Assembly (NCBI GenBank): GCA_948614045.1
Contig: CAPFSK010000004.1
Span: 15,326-79,325, forward strand
Direction: 5' to 3'
Origin: an uncultured Candidatus Saccharibacteria bacterium
GTDB taxonomy: Bacteria > Patescibacteriota > Saccharimonadia > Saccharimonadales > Saccharimonadaceae
Length of the DNA: 64,000 bases
The position numbers were made by a program, and so were the translations under genes. The notes under the pieces were generated by a model. It saw only the letters and a program-made list of their open reading frames with translations, was not told where the DNA came from and made no database searches. How positions within the stretch are numbered: position 1 is the first letter of the stretch; every line of letters begins with the position of its first letter. Below are positions 1 through 9,009 of this stretch, in pieces.

Positions 1-497
1 CAATCGCATTCGCTGAAGTCGTAGACCGTCTTGTGTGTATTCTCCATGGCGTAAATATAATCTTGGAGCTCGGCATAGGAGAGTCGAAGACAGGCGACAC
101 AGTGTTTCGGGCGATACGCTATGTGCCTCTGCACGAGTTGTAAGGCGCGCGCATGACCGTTTTTCGGATTACCACGTAGGATACAAAAGCCTTTGGGGTG
201 ATATCCGTCCTTAACGGAGGCTTCGCTCATGAGGTCACCACGGATCATAAGGCTGATGATTTTCTCGAAAATACTTGTCATGGCGACAGCGATGCTGAAG
301 TGGCAGATCAGAAACGCAGCGAGTGTGATAACGCCCGTGCTAATAAGGATGGCGTCTTCGGTAAAATCGAGGTGCGGATAGAGCGTACAGACGGCACTGA
401 TGGTAAGAAAGGTTGTGATAACGAATCCCAGAATCAGGGATAAAAACACGATGAGTATAATCGTGATGACTTGCATTTTGTAATGAATCTTTGTCAT
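1..497 (-). CDS. Partial membrane protein of unknown function
   Basis: The reading frame is open from an ATG at 497 to the left window edge, so the C-terminus is missing. The start is supported by an AAAGGAGT ribosome binding site 6-12 nt upstream. The protein starts MTKIHYKMQ and then has two hydrophobic segments, at about residues 9-35 and 48-72. A soluble part follows with the pair CVAC near residue 145. I do not recognise a family. It is the only gene left of the rnj promoter and faces away from it. Confidence 0.6.
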   Translation of the reverse strand, partial: MTKIHYKMQVITIILIVFLSLILGFVITTFLTISAVCTLYPHLDFTEDAILISTGVITLAAFLICHFSIAVAMTSIFEKIISLMIRGDLMSEASVKDGYHPKGFCILRGNPKNGHARALQLVQRHIAYRPKHCVACLRLSYAELQDYIYAMENTHKTVYDFSECD

Positions 498-636
498 TAA
501 AAACACTCCTTTCGGGAGAACGGGGTTTTAAGTTGCGAGATGTTAGCTACGGCGGTATTTTATCATTAACTCGGCAGAATGTCAATAGGTAGTCGGATTT
601 TTACAGGGGTGGAGGGAGAAAAATGGCAGAAAAACC

Positions 637-664
637 TTGTGATTTGGCGTGAGTTTGCTATAAT
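637..664 (+). promoter_or_regulatory. Promoter of rnj
   Basis: TTGTGA at 637-642 and a perfect TATAAT at 659-664 are separated by 16 bp. The start codon at 719 is about 48 nt downstream of the expected transcription start. Confidence 0.6.
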
Positions 665-718
665 AGAAGTATCTGAAAGTACTTCAGGGGGAATAACGGG
701 GGAGAATATAAGAGGAAT

Positions 719-2968
719 ATGGTTAATAAGCAAGAAGATGAGCGACGTGCGCGCTTGATGAAAATGCGCGATGAACGTTTGCCGGATATCAAAAAACAAT
801 TTGAAGAGGCGCAGAAGCGCAATTTTAACTCGAATTTCGAGGAGGGCGGCAAGGATGCGGCTTTGGTGAAAAAAGGCTCTAATAGGGGCGTGAGGAGCGC
901 TCAGGGGGCAAATGGGAGCGCGAAAAGTAGCGCTCGGGGTGCGAAAAATGGTCAAAATGCTGTTAAAGCTACGGAGAGGGCAGCTAAGGGGGGCGGAGCA
1001 AAAAAGCAAGGTAACAAGGCTGCTCAGGCTAAAAGTGGCGCCAGAGGGGCTACAAAAAGCTCTCAGGGGCAAACGGCAGCAGCGAACAAGCGGGCTGGGC
1101 TCGGTGTTTCGGTACGCAAGGGGGAGATGGTGCACCATCAGCGAATGTTGTCGCAAGATGTTAATACGCAGGCAACGCAGCATATTATTGGGGTGCCGGT
1201 GAACCGGAGCCGCTATAATGGCTATGATGGCGCGCAAGTGACGAATGCGCAGCTGAAGGCGGCGCGGCCGAATCCAGACGCAGTGAGGGTAATTCCGCTC
1301 GGGGGTGTCGGTGAGTTTGGCATTGGTAAAAATATGACCATTATCGAGTATAAGAACGAGATGATTGTGGTCGATATGGGGACGCTGTTTGCGGGCGGGG
1401 ATTATCCGGGCGTGAACTATATGGTGCCGGATATTCAGTATTTAGAAGATAATATCGATAAGGTGAAAGCGATTTGCTTCACGCACGCGCACTTGGATCA
1501 CATTGGGGCGTGCCGGCATCTGTTGCCGAAATTCAAGCCGACGACGCCGATTTATGCGACGAAGTTTACGATCGGGATGATCGAGAAACAGATGTCGGAG
1601 CTCGCGGAAGTGCCGGATATGAATTATCAGGCGATTGATCCATTGAATCATGAGATTATTAAGGTCGGGGAGTATTTCTCGATTGAGCTGATTCATATGT
1701 TGCATTCAATTCCGGGAAATGTCGGGATTGTGGTACGGACACCGAATGGGGTGGTGTATTTGAGCGGTGACTGGCGGCATGAAGAGAAGCCGCTGGGGAC
1801 GCAGGCAGATTACGAACGTTTGGATGAGATCGTGAAGAAAGAGGGGATTACGCTCATGCTGAACGAGTCGACGAATATTGATAGCCCGGGGCGGCATCCA
1901 CATTCGGAATATGATGTCGGTGAGAATATTGGGCGAGTGATGGATCATTATGCGAATGGGCGGGTGATTGTGAGTTGTTTCTCGAGCCAGATTAAACGGA
2001 TTGAGCTGATTTTGAACGAAGCGGCGAAACGCGGGCGAAAGGTGGCGTTTGCTGGGTTTTCGATGATTAATAACGTCGAGGTGGCGCTCAGGGCGGGGGT
2101 AATCAAGGTGCCGAAAGACGTGATTATGAAGATGGAAGACATCGTGAAGTTGCCGGATGATAAGGTGACGGTGGTTTGTACGGGGTCGCAGGGGGAAGTG
2201 AATGCGGTACTGAATCGGATGGTGACGGGGGCGCATAAGTATATCAAGATTAAGGCGAGCGATGTGATTGTCTTTTCGAGTAATCCAATTCCGGGGAATG
2301 AGCCGCATGTGGTCGGAGTGGTCGATGGGTTGCTACGCGAAGGGGCGCAGGTGATGCAGAATGGTAAGACGCATCTCACGGGATTGGGACCGTTACACCT
2401 TTCGGGGCACGCGTATTTCGAGGATCATGTGGATTTTGTGGAGCGGATGAAACCATTGAATTATATGCCGTATCACGGAGAGTTCTATATGCTGGAGCAT
2501 AACGCAGAGATGGCGGAAAATGTGATTGGGATGAAGTCGGACCGGATTTTGGTGGCGGATGATGGCGATGTGGTTGAGCTGATGCCAGATAAGACGGTGC
2601 GGAAGAATGGACGAATTCATGTCGGGAATAAGCTGTTTGATGACGCAGATAAGCCGGTACATGAGGCGGTGGTAAAAGATCGGATTCATATTTCGCGCGA
2701 GGGAATATTTATCATTGTGCTGACGCTGAGCAAGAAGACGAATCGGCTGGTGAAGACGCCGGATATTGTCTCGCGGGCGTTTATCTACCTGGACAATTCG
2801 GAGGAGTTGGTGGCGAAGATTCGGCATTACCTCAGGGTGAGGACGGAGAAGTTGCAAGGTGATGATATGAAAGCGTTCAAGGAAGAAGTGAAAGAGGACG
2901 TGACGCATATCTTGTTCGATGCGACGGGGCATACGCCGATTGTGATCCCGGTGATAAATCGGGTGTAA
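719..2968 (+). CDS. rnj: Ribonuclease J with a long basic N-terminal extension
   Basis: RNase J family metallo-beta-lactamase/beta-CASP ribonuclease, which turns over and matures RNA with exo- and endonuclease activity. The catalytic motif HAHLDH is at residues 256-261. Later family landmarks are GDWRH, the beta-CASP block with CTGSQGE, SSNPIPGNE, HLSGHA and MPYHGE. Residues 1 to about 185 lie before the first catalytic strand (RVIPLGGVGEFG) and are rich in K, R, G, A and S, so they are probably disordered and RNA binding. Typical RNase J is about 550-600 aa; the 749 aa here is explained by this extension. The gene has its own promoter. Confidence 0.93.
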   Translation: MVNKQEDERRARLMKMRDERLPDIKKQFEEAQKRNFNSNFEEGGKDAALVKKGSNRGVRSAQGANGSAKSSARGAKNGQNAVKATERAAKGGGAKKQGNKAAQAKSGARGATKSSQGQTAAANKRAGLGVSVRKGEMVHHQRMLSQDVNTQATQHIIGVPVNRSRYNGYDGAQVTNAQLKAARPNPDAVRVIPLGGVGEFGIGKNMTIIEYKNEMIVVDMGTLFAGGDYPGVNYMVPDIQYLEDNIDKVKAICFTHAHLDHIGACRHLLPKFKPTTPIYATKFTIGMIEKQMSELAEVPDMNYQAIDPLNHEIIKVGEYFSIELIHMLHSIPGNVGIVVRTPNGVVYLSGDWRHEEKPLGTQADYERLDEIVKKEGITLMLNESTNIDSPGRHPHSEYDVGENIGRVMDHYANGRVIVSCFSSQIKRIELILNEAAKRGRKVAFAGFSMINNVEVALRAGVIKVPKDVIMKMEDIVKLPDDKVTVVCTGSQGEVNAVLNRMVTGAHKYIKIKASDVIVFSSNPIPGNEPHVVGVVDGLLREGAQVMQNGKTHLTGLGPLHLSGHAYFEDHVDFVERMKPLNYMPYHGEFYMLEHNAEMAENVIGMKSDRILVADDGDVVELMPDKTVRKNGRIHVGNKLFDDADKPVHEAVVKDRIHISREGIFIIVLTLSKKTNRLVKTPDIVSRAFIYLDNSEELVAKIRHYLRVRTEKLQGDDMKAFKEEVKEDVTHILFDATGHTPIVIPVINRV

Positions 2969-2982
2969 TCTGCGCAAAGAAA

Positions 2983-3003
2983 GAGGCGCCGTTAAGGCGC
3001 CTC
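2983..3003 (-). terminator. Hairpin between convergent rnj and the zincin gene
   Basis: Perfect 8-bp inverted repeat GAGGCGCC/GGCGCCTC with the loop GTTAA. On the minus strand it is followed by a T-rich stretch (TCTTTCTTTGC), as expected of a terminator. The TAA stop of the minus-strand gene lies in the loop. It may also stop rnj transcription, but the plus-strand tail is poor in T. Confidence 0.65.
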
Positions 3004-4035
3004 GGTTGGCAGAAGTGAATTATAGTCGGAGATAAGACGCTCGACGCGAGTAGTCGTATTCGGGGCGAGCTTGGCGAGTTGGCCTTGTTCGTCAGGGTAG
3101 GCGAGCCAGTGCGCGATAAACTCAGCGATATATTCGCGAGGGCTTTCTTGCGAATGTTTGCCGAGAAGTTCGGCGAGTGCAGGACCTTCGGTTTGAAATT
3201 CAGCTTCTAGTTCTGGGTCGTACAGCCAGCCAACCCGATAAGTGACGTAGTGCCCAAACTCGTGGAGTGTGGTTTTGGGGTTGGAAGTGTCAAGATGGAT
3301 GATGTGCCCGGCATAATGGATTGAACCGGCAGCACGGTCGCGCGAGACGAGGCCTTGTTCGGTTTCGATTTCGCTGGGTAGAGTGAAGTCGATTTGCCAG
3401 CCTTCGGCGATGAAATCGGTGCGCCAGGTGACAGGGATGTCTTCCCAAGCAGAGAGGAGCGCGTTGCGCCCGCGGTAAGTTTCGGCGTTCCAGGTATGCC
3501 CCTGTAGGTAAGGGCAATCTATATTGTATTCGGGTAAAGATATGGTGCCCGAATCAAGTTTTTGAATGAGGACGTCAAATTCTTGCTCAGACATCGCTGC
3601 GGCGGGGTCTTGGGTACTGCTCGCGAGGCCACAAATGACAGTGGCGGCACGGGCGTCGACATAAGGCTGCTCTGCAGGGTCGTCGGCGGTAGTGGAAAAG
3701 GGGAGATCAGAGTAGATTTCCGCTGGGTAAGGGTAGATGCCGTAAGCTGGCAAGACAATACGCCAGACGACTTGACGCGAAACTGAAGAGTCGGTCTGGA
3801 GAATGTCGATTTCTCCCGGCGTCAGAATTTTGGGTCCAACTAGATTGTCTAGTTGGAATGTTTTCGTATGAAAACATTCTGCAAGTTTTTCGGCTACGAT
3901 GGTGCTTTTTACTGGCGTGGGGATGATGAACTCGGCGTAAACGGCGATTCCACTGACGAAGGCTATAAACCCGAGCGCACACCCGGTAACGATAATAAGT
4001 AAGCACCTGAGAGTCTTTAACAGACGTCTTAACAT
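2992..4035 (-). CDS. Membrane-anchored or exported protein with HExxH zincin motif
   Basis: A 347-aa protein starting MLRRLLKTL. The start at 4035 is chosen because an AGAGGTGA ribosome binding site sits 5 nt upstream; an in-frame ATG at 4059 has none. Positive residues and a hydrophobic stretch (about residues 7-35) form a signal anchor. Near residue 265 is TTLHEFGHYVTYRVG, an HEFGH zinc-binding motif, followed by acidic residues and YIAEFIAHW, which may supply a third ligand. It is probably a surface metallopeptidase. The family is not recognised, and activity is inferred from the motif alone. Confidence 0.7.
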   Translation of the reverse strand: MLRRLLKTLRCLLIIVTGCALGFIAFVSGIAVYAEFIIPTPVKSTIVAEKLAECFHTKTFQLDNLVGPKILTPGEIDILQTDSSVSRQVVWRIVLPAYGIYPYPAEIYSDLPFSTTADDPAEQPYVDARAATVICGLASSTQDPAAAMSEQEFDVLIQKLDSGTISLPEYNIDCPYLQGHTWNAETYRGRNALLSAWEDIPVTWRTDFIAEGWQIDFTLPSEIETEQGLVSRDRAAGSIHYAGHIIHLDTSNPKTTLHEFGHYVTYRVGWLYDPELEAEFQTEGPALAELLGKHSQESPREYIAEFIAHWLAYPDEQGQLAKLAPNTTTRVERLISDYNSLLPTEAP

Positions 4036-4128
4036 AAAAATCACCTCTTTTAGAAACATTAAGGTACAAGTTACAGTTTGATTATAGCATAAGCGGGATG
4101 AGGTGGTGCGATGTCAATATTTGGATAA

Positions 4129-4155
4129 TTAGCACTGTTGACATGCGAGTGCTAA
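4129..4155. promoter_or_regulatory. CIRCE operator (HrcA binding site) of the clp operon
   Basis: TTAGCACTG - 9 nt - GAGTGCTAA. This matches the CIRCE consensus TTAGCACTC-N9-GAGTGCTAA with one mismatch. The nine-base spacer contains the -35 box of the promoter below, so repressor binding would block RNA polymerase. Confidence 0.88.
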
Positions 4156-4166
4156 TAAGATAAAAT
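4138..4166 (+). promoter_or_regulatory. Heat-shock-type promoter of clpC
   Basis: TTGACA at 4138-4143, a 17-bp spacer and TAAAAT at 4161-4166, with the -35 box embedded in the CIRCE element. A second possible -10 (TATAAT, 4199-4204) lies closer to the start codon but has only a poor -35. Confidence 0.75.
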
Positions 4167-4227
4167 AGGAAATAAGACTTGGATTAAAATGGATATAGTA
4201 TAATAGAAGAATCTGAGTGAGGGAAAT

Positions 4228-6705
4228 ATGGATAGTGATTTTAGTGAAATGATGAATCAATTGTCGGAGAATGCAAGGTTTGCGCTGCAAAAGGCCGATT
4301 TGTTTAGCAAGAAATATAACAATGGCTATATGGGGACTGAGCATATTTTGCTCGGGATTTTGTCGCAGGATGCATCGACGGGGGCGCGGATTTTGGCAAG
4401 TAATGGCGTGACGCTGGATAAGGCGGAGAAGGCGCTGGATCAGGAAGCAGCAGAAGTGAATGGAAATTCGGCGATGGCGATGATGTCGCTCTCGGAGGCG
4501 GCAGTACTCACGATTCGGATGGCGAGCCACTATGCGATGGAAAAGGGTGTGAAGGTAATCGGGACGGAGTATCTACTCTATGCGCTGATTTGCCAGACGA
4601 ATTCGCGTGGCGCGATGCTGTTGATAAAAATGGGGGTGGAGTTGGACGATGTAATGGATGCGCTGGACGCGGAGATGGCGCAGCAAGTAGAGCGTGAGCA
4701 GAATCAGAAGCTGAAGAAAGATTATAAACGGAAGCCGTTGAAGTGGCTGAAGCGGTTCGGAACAGACCTGACGGACCTCGCGAAGGATGACAAGCTCGAC
4801 GCAGTGATTGGGCGAGAGCGAGAGATTGAGCGGGTGGTAACGGTACTCAGTCGACGGACGAAGTCGAACCCGGTGTTGATTGGCGAGGCGGGAGTCGGAA
4901 AGACAGCGATTGTCGAAGGTTTGGCGGAACGGATGGTGAATAATGACGTGCCGGGAGTGCTAATCGGGAAGCGGATTATCCAGGTGGATCTGAGTACGAT
5001 GGTGGCAGGGACGAAGTTCCGGGGGGAGTTTGAAGAGCGGATTAAGGGGGTGATTGATGAAGCAATCGAAAATGAAGATGTGATTTTGTTCATTGATGAG
5101 CTACATCTTCTGATGGGGGCGGGAGCTGGAGAAGGGTCGATGGATGCGGCGAATATTTTGAAGCCAGCGCTGGCGCGGGGGCAGATTCAGCTGATTGGTG
5201 CGACGACGATGGATGAATACCGAAAGCATATCGAGAAAGATAAGGCGCTGAGTCGAAGGTTTCAGACGGTAATGGTCGAGGAGCCGAGCGCGGAAGTGAC
5301 GTTGAAGATTCTGAAGGGCGTGAAGAAGCATTACGAGAAGCACCATGGGGTAGAGATTCCGGATGAGATGCTGGAAGTGGCGATTAATATGTCGGGGCGG
5401 TATATTAATGACCGATTTATGCCGGATAAGGTGATTGATGTGATTGACGAAGCGGCGGCGATTAGTAAGGTCGCGGCGGACAAGAAAGATGGGGGCGAGT
5501 ATAAGAAGTTGAAAGTGCAGCTCAAAGAAGCCGAAGAGAAAATGGCGGAGATGGCGGATAAGGAAGATTTTGAAGCGGCGGCGCTGTGCAAGACAGAGGC
5601 GGAGAAAGCGAAGAAGAAACTGAAAGAGCTGAAGAAGGCGGGGGCGGAAGTGAAGCCGAAGTTGACGGAAGATGACTTGGCACTGGCGGTGAGTCTGAAG
5701 ACAGGAATTCCGGTATCGAAAGTGCATGGGAGTGAACTGGAGCTACTTGGCGGACTAGAAGGACATCTCCGGAAGAGCGTCGTCGGGCAAAATGAAGCGA
5801 TTAAGACGGTGGCGAAAGCGATTCGGCGGGGGCGGAGCGGGATTGCTGATCCGAAGCGACCGATCGGATCGTTTCTCTTCATGGGGCCGACGGGTGTAGG
5901 GAAGACGGAGCTGGCACGAGTGGTAGCGCGAGAAGTATTTGGGGGTGAGAATGCGCTGATTAAAATCGACATGAGTGAGTTTGGCGAGAAGCACAATGTC
6001 TCACGGCTCGTCGGAGCGCCAGCAGGGTATGTTGGCTATGAAGATGGTGGGAAGTTGACGGAGAGCGTGCGACGAAAACCGTACGCGGTGGTGCTGTTTG
6101 ATGAGATTGAAAAAGCGCACCCAGATGTGTTTAATATGTTGCTGCAGATTCTTGAAGACGGGGAACTGACCGATGGTCAGGGAACGAAAGTGAAGTTTAA
6201 TAACACGATTGTGATTTTGACGTCGAACCTCGGAGCAAGCGAGATGTATCGTGAGAGCGAGCTGGGGTTTGTCGCGAAGGGGGCGAAGGAGAAGCGCGAG
6301 CTGGGGGCGGAATATGAGGCAAGTAAGATAGCGGCAATGCGGGCATTGAAGAAGACGATGAAGCCGGAGTTGATTAATCGGCTGGATGGGATTATGGTGT
6401 TCCATGCACTGACGCGCGAGAATGTGGAGAAGATTTTTGATAATCTAGTAGAAGAGCTGAAGAAGAGATTGGCGACGAAAAAGCTAGGGCTGAAGTTGGA
6501 CGAGAAAGTGAAAGATTATCTGATTGAGGAGGGGTATGATCCGAAGAATGGGGCGCGGCCGCTGCGAAGGATGATCGAGGATAAAGTGGAGTCGCTAGTG
6601 GCAGAGGAAATTGTGGCGGGGAAGGTCGAACCGGGGGATATCATGGAAGTGAAGATGAAGCGGGGAAGTAAAGACGAGTTAGAGGTGAAGGTGGTGCATG
6701 AGTAA
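4228..6705 (+). CDS. clpC: ATP-dependent Clp protease ATP-binding subunit ClpC
   Basis: Hsp100 unfoldase that feeds substrates to ClpP. Domain order: Clp N-domain repeats (about 1-145), first AAA+ module with Walker A GEAGVGKT (about 218-225) and DELHLLMGAG, a UVR-like coiled segment (about 427-461), second AAA+ module with GPTGVGKTE (about 552) and the C-terminal D2-small domain. The UVR segment and the 825-aa length fit ClpC rather than ClpA or ClpB. It is the first gene of an operon with the next two genes and is controlled by the CIRCE element. Confidence 0.95.
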   Translation: MDSDFSEMMNQLSENARFALQKADLFSKKYNNGYMGTEHILLGILSQDASTGARILASNGVTLDKAEKALDQEAAEVNGNSAMAMMSLSEAAVLTIRMASHYAMEKGVKVIGTEYLLYALICQTNSRGAMLLIKMGVELDDVMDALDAEMAQQVEREQNQKLKKDYKRKPLKWLKRFGTDLTDLAKDDKLDAVIGREREIERVVTVLSRRTKSNPVLIGEAGVGKTAIVEGLAERMVNNDVPGVLIGKRIIQVDLSTMVAGTKFRGEFEERIKGVIDEAIENEDVILFIDELHLLMGAGAGEGSMDAANILKPALARGQIQLIGATTMDEYRKHIEKDKALSRRFQTVMVEEPSAEVTLKILKGVKKHYEKHHGVEIPDEMLEVAINMSGRYINDRFMPDKVIDVIDEAAAISKVAADKKDGGEYKKLKVQLKEAEEKMAEMADKEDFEAAALCKTEAEKAKKKLKELKKAGAEVKPKLTEDDLALAVSLKTGIPVSKVHGSELELLGGLEGHLRKSVVGQNEAIKTVAKAIRRGRSGIADPKRPIGSFLFMGPTGVGKTELARVVAREVFGGENALIKIDMSEFGEKHNVSRLVGAPAGYVGYEDGGKLTESVRRKPYAVVLFDEIEKAHPDVFNMLLQILEDGELTDGQGTKVKFNNTIVILTSNLGASEMYRESELGFVAKGAKEKRELGAEYEASKIAAMRALKKTMKPELINRLDGIMVFHALTRENVEKIFDNLVEELKKRLATKKLGLKLDEKVKDYLIEEGYDPKNGARPLRRMIEDKVESLVAEEIVAGKVEPGDIMEVKMKRGSKDELEVKVVHE

Positions 6706-7717
6706 TGACGGCGCGACAGGAGCAGAGATGCGGCCGGTGAAGCCGAAGCGAGGTTTTTGGCAGCGGAATTGGTGGCTGTTGATCGTTATAGTATTGGGGC
6801 TAAGCTGGATATTGGACCAACAACTTGTCTGGGATTATGTCAGGGGTTGGGGTTATCGGCCGGATGAAACGGTGCAAGAGATCGAAGAAGCGTTGGAGTT
6901 GACGGGGGCGGGTCGACGGGTTTTCGCAGCGACGCAGCCGGTAGTGGAGGGGGCGGAAGAATTTAATGGGCATTGCGGCGAACATAGTAATGATGTGAGT
7001 GTCTTAGGCTGTTATACAGATGGTCGGATATATGTGTATCGGATTACAGATGAACAGCTGGTGCTTGCGAACAAGGTGACGGCGGCACATGAGCTGCTGC
7101 ATGCGGTCTGGGAGCGAATGGGGGCTGGTGAGCAGGCTGAGGTGATGGGGTGGTTGGCCGAGGTGCAAGCGCAGAATGCGGAATGGTTTGAGGAAGAGCT
7201 GGAGACTTATGGCGAAGAAGATGAGATTGAGGAAGTCTATACGCGGGCGGGAACGAAATTATCAGAGTTGCCTGAAGGTCTGGAGGCGCATTACGCGAAG
7301 TATTTTAAGAATCGTGGACGAATCGTCGAGATGTATGAAACTTATGAAGCCCCGTTTGAGAAACTTAGGAGTGAGATAGATGCGCTGTACGACGAGATTG
7401 AACAGGTAAGAGTAGAGATTGAGGCGGAAAGGGAAGCGTATTCGCGTGAGGTGGATATACTGGATGCGAAGATTGACCGGTTTAATGCTTGTGCGAATAC
7501 CGTGAACTGTTTCACGGCGGCAGAGTTTAATGCGCAACGGAGTGGGTTGGTAGCGGAAAGTGAAGCGCTGGAAGACAGAAGAGAAGCATTGAACCGGAAG
7601 ATTGATGAGAACAATGCGCGGATTGATGAGTATGTGGAGAAGCAGGAGAAGCTAGGAGGATTATATGATCTCATGGATTCAAATGTGGAAAGAGTGGAAA
7701 ACGAAATAAGGATGTAA
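6698..7717 (+). CDS. Membrane-anchored HELLH-motif protein with C-terminal coiled coil
   Basis: A 339-aa protein overlapping the end of clpC by 8 nt, so probably translationally coupled. One membrane segment (about 23-42, NWWLLIVIVLGLSWIL) is followed by an extracytoplasmic domain. This domain contains AAHELLHAVWERM, an HExxH zinc-binding motif near residue 131, and a CGEH...LGCY cysteine pair before it. Residues about 225-335 are a strongly charged coiled coil with a CANTVNC insert. Family not recognised. Its place between clpC and clpP suggests envelope protein quality control; that is inference. Confidence 0.75.
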   Translation: MSNDGATGAEMRPVKPKRGFWQRNWWLLIVIVLGLSWILDQQLVWDYVRGWGYRPDETVQEIEEALELTGAGRRVFAATQPVVEGAEEFNGHCGEHSNDVSVLGCYTDGRIYVYRITDEQLVLANKVTAAHELLHAVWERMGAGEQAEVMGWLAEVQAQNAEWFEEELETYGEEDEIEEVYTRAGTKLSELPEGLEAHYAKYFKNRGRIVEMYETYEAPFEKLRSEIDALYDEIEQVRVEIEAEREAYSREVDILDAKIDRFNACANTVNCFTAAEFNAQRSGLVAESEALEDRREALNRKIDENNARIDEYVEKQEKLGGLYDLMDSNVERVENEIRM

Positions 7718-7733
7718 TGTGAGAAAGGATAAT

Positions 7734-8312
7734 ATGAAAAATTATTTAGTACCAACAGTAGTTGAAGAGACAAATCGTGGAGAGCGGGCGTATGATATTT
7801 ATTCACGGTTGCTTACGGATAGGATTGTGTTTCTTGGTGAGCAAGTAAATGCGCAGACGGCGAATTTGGTGGTAGCGCAGTTGCTATTTCTCGCGAATGA
7901 AGATCCGAAGCGAGATATTAAGCTGTATATTAACTCGCCTGGCGGGTCGGTATATGACGGCTTGGCGATTATTGATACGATGAACTATATTGAGCCGGAT
8001 GTGCAGACGATTGGGATTGGCCTGCAAGCGTCAATGGGGGCAATGCTGCTTAGTTGCGGGGCGAAGGGCAAGCGGTATCTGTTGCCAAATTCGCGGGTGA
8101 TGATCCATCAGCCGAGTTCGGGCACGGAGGGGAAGATTACAGACCAGGAAATTGCGCTGAAGGAGGGGATTGAGATTAAGAGGCGACTTCTGGAGATTTT
8201 TGCCGAGCAGACGGGGAAGAGTATGAAGCAGGTTGAGAAAGATATGGATCGAGATAACTGGATGAGTGCGCAGGAGGCGAAAGAGTACGGGATTGTGGAT
8301 GAGGTGTTGTAG
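7734..8312 (+). CDS. clpP: ATP-dependent Clp protease proteolytic subunit
   Basis: Serine protease of the ClpCP machine. The catalytic triad is visible: Ser100 in ASMGA, His125 in MIHQP and Asp174 in DRDNW. The 192-aa length is normal. The ATG at 7734 is preferred over the upstream in-frame GTG at 7719 because GAAAGGA lies 5 nt before it and the protein then begins MKNYLVPTVVEE, as in the family. It follows the HELLH gene by 16 nt and shares the CIRCE-controlled promoter. Confidence 0.96.
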   Translation: MKNYLVPTVVEETNRGERAYDIYSRLLTDRIVFLGEQVNAQTANLVVAQLLFLANEDPKRDIKLYINSPGGSVYDGLAIIDTMNYIEPDVQTIGIGLQASMGAMLLSCGAKGKRYLLPNSRVMIHQPSSGTEGKITDQEIALKEGIEIKRRLLEIFAEQTGKSMKQVEKDMDRDNWMSAQEAKEYGIVDEVL

Positions 8313-8350
8313 GGTTTGGAGTTTATAACCCCTTAGAGAGTTATTTTTAG

Positions 8351-8632
8351 CTCACTCTAGTCTAGTTTTAGGAATGTTGAGTTCCATGGATAGAATCAGA
8401 GATATTTACTACTAGTTTCTAGAATGGGCGCCTCGCGCCAGGATGAGGGTTTGAGTTTTGCCTGACGGCCAGAAAAGTTCCGCTACCTGTGTCGCGCTGA
8501 CTTTTCTTAAAACTCAAACCCTCATCTTTGGCTCAACGCTTTTATATTCTAGAAACTAGTAGTAAATATCTCTACATTCTATTCTTAATACAGCTATTCC
8601 TAGAACTAGGTTAGGGCAAGCTATAGAGTGCT
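8351..8632. repeat. About 280-nt nested inverted repeat (giant hairpin)
   Basis: Concentric inverted repeats share one centre. They are CACTCTA (8353/8624), a 14-nt arm with one mismatch (8362-8375/8596-8609), ATAGAAT (8390/8576), a perfect 28-bp arm (8398-8425/8546-8573), a perfect 18-bp arm (8442-8459/8509-8526) and a perfect 8-bp arm (8471-8478/8500-8507). A small side hairpin GGCGC/GCGCC sits at 8427-8439. No ORF is present. It lies between clpP and cassette A. It could be a long-hairpin RNA, a MITE-like element or a cruciform DNA site. Confidence 0.85.
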
Positions 8633-8652
8633 TAATTAAGACACATAAAACA

Positions 8653-8904
8653 CTAAGTTATCCCTGCTAAAGTAAGGTTGAACTTGTAACAGAGGAACAA
8701 GTTGGGGTAGAGGCAGCGGAGGGGGAAACTGCAGTAACGACCGTTGCCGTCCGACGGACTGACAGTGGCAGTATTCATGTATAGGTAGTAGGCGTTGGCC
8801 GAGGAGAGCGCTGTACGCGACCAGCCGTAACCGCCGTAGCTAACGCTCCGAACTTGACCATAGTAGAGATTAATATACCCACTACGGACAAAAGCCAATG
8901 GCAA
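8653..8904 (-). pseudogene. Cassette A: C-terminal lectin-like (FISUMP/DUF1566-like) fragment
   Basis: The core at 8705-8896 encodes 61 codons from AFVRSG to FPLRC, which align without gaps to cassettes B and C. The open frame runs on to LYPNLFLCYKFNLTLAGIT. There is no ATG, no ribosome binding site and no upstream domain, so it looks like a detached C-terminal module rather than a gene. The pattern (Y/G-rich, NAYYL, variable P-x-x-x-x-x-R, FPxRC end) resembles C-terminal domains of Saccharibacteria surface proteins of the C-type-lectin-like FISUMP/DUF1566 group. That family assignment is from memory. Confidence 0.6.
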
Positions 8905-8952
8905 CTGTACTATGATGGTGGCGCCAGCGATACTATGCGTGGATTTTCTGGA

Positions 8953-8980
8953 GGTTAAAATTTTTAGAAAAATTTTAACC
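8953..8980. repeat. Perfect 13-bp palindrome, first copy
   Basis: GGTTAAAATTTTT and its exact complement are separated by AG. It lies just 5' of cassette A and is nearly identical to the palindrome at 9021-9045. Confidence 0.8.
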
Positions 8981-9009
8981 TTAACTCATGATAACAACAG
9001 GGGTGGAGT

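Noticed and set aside
566..1237. 223-aa minus-strand ORF at the start of rnj
   Set aside because: Shadow of the rnj extension; no ribosome site, and the rnj promoter and frame explain the region.
8305..8345. Terminator of clpP
   Set aside because: No clear GC stem with T-run follows the stop codon; the giant hairpin starts about 40 nt later and may serve that role, which I could not decide.
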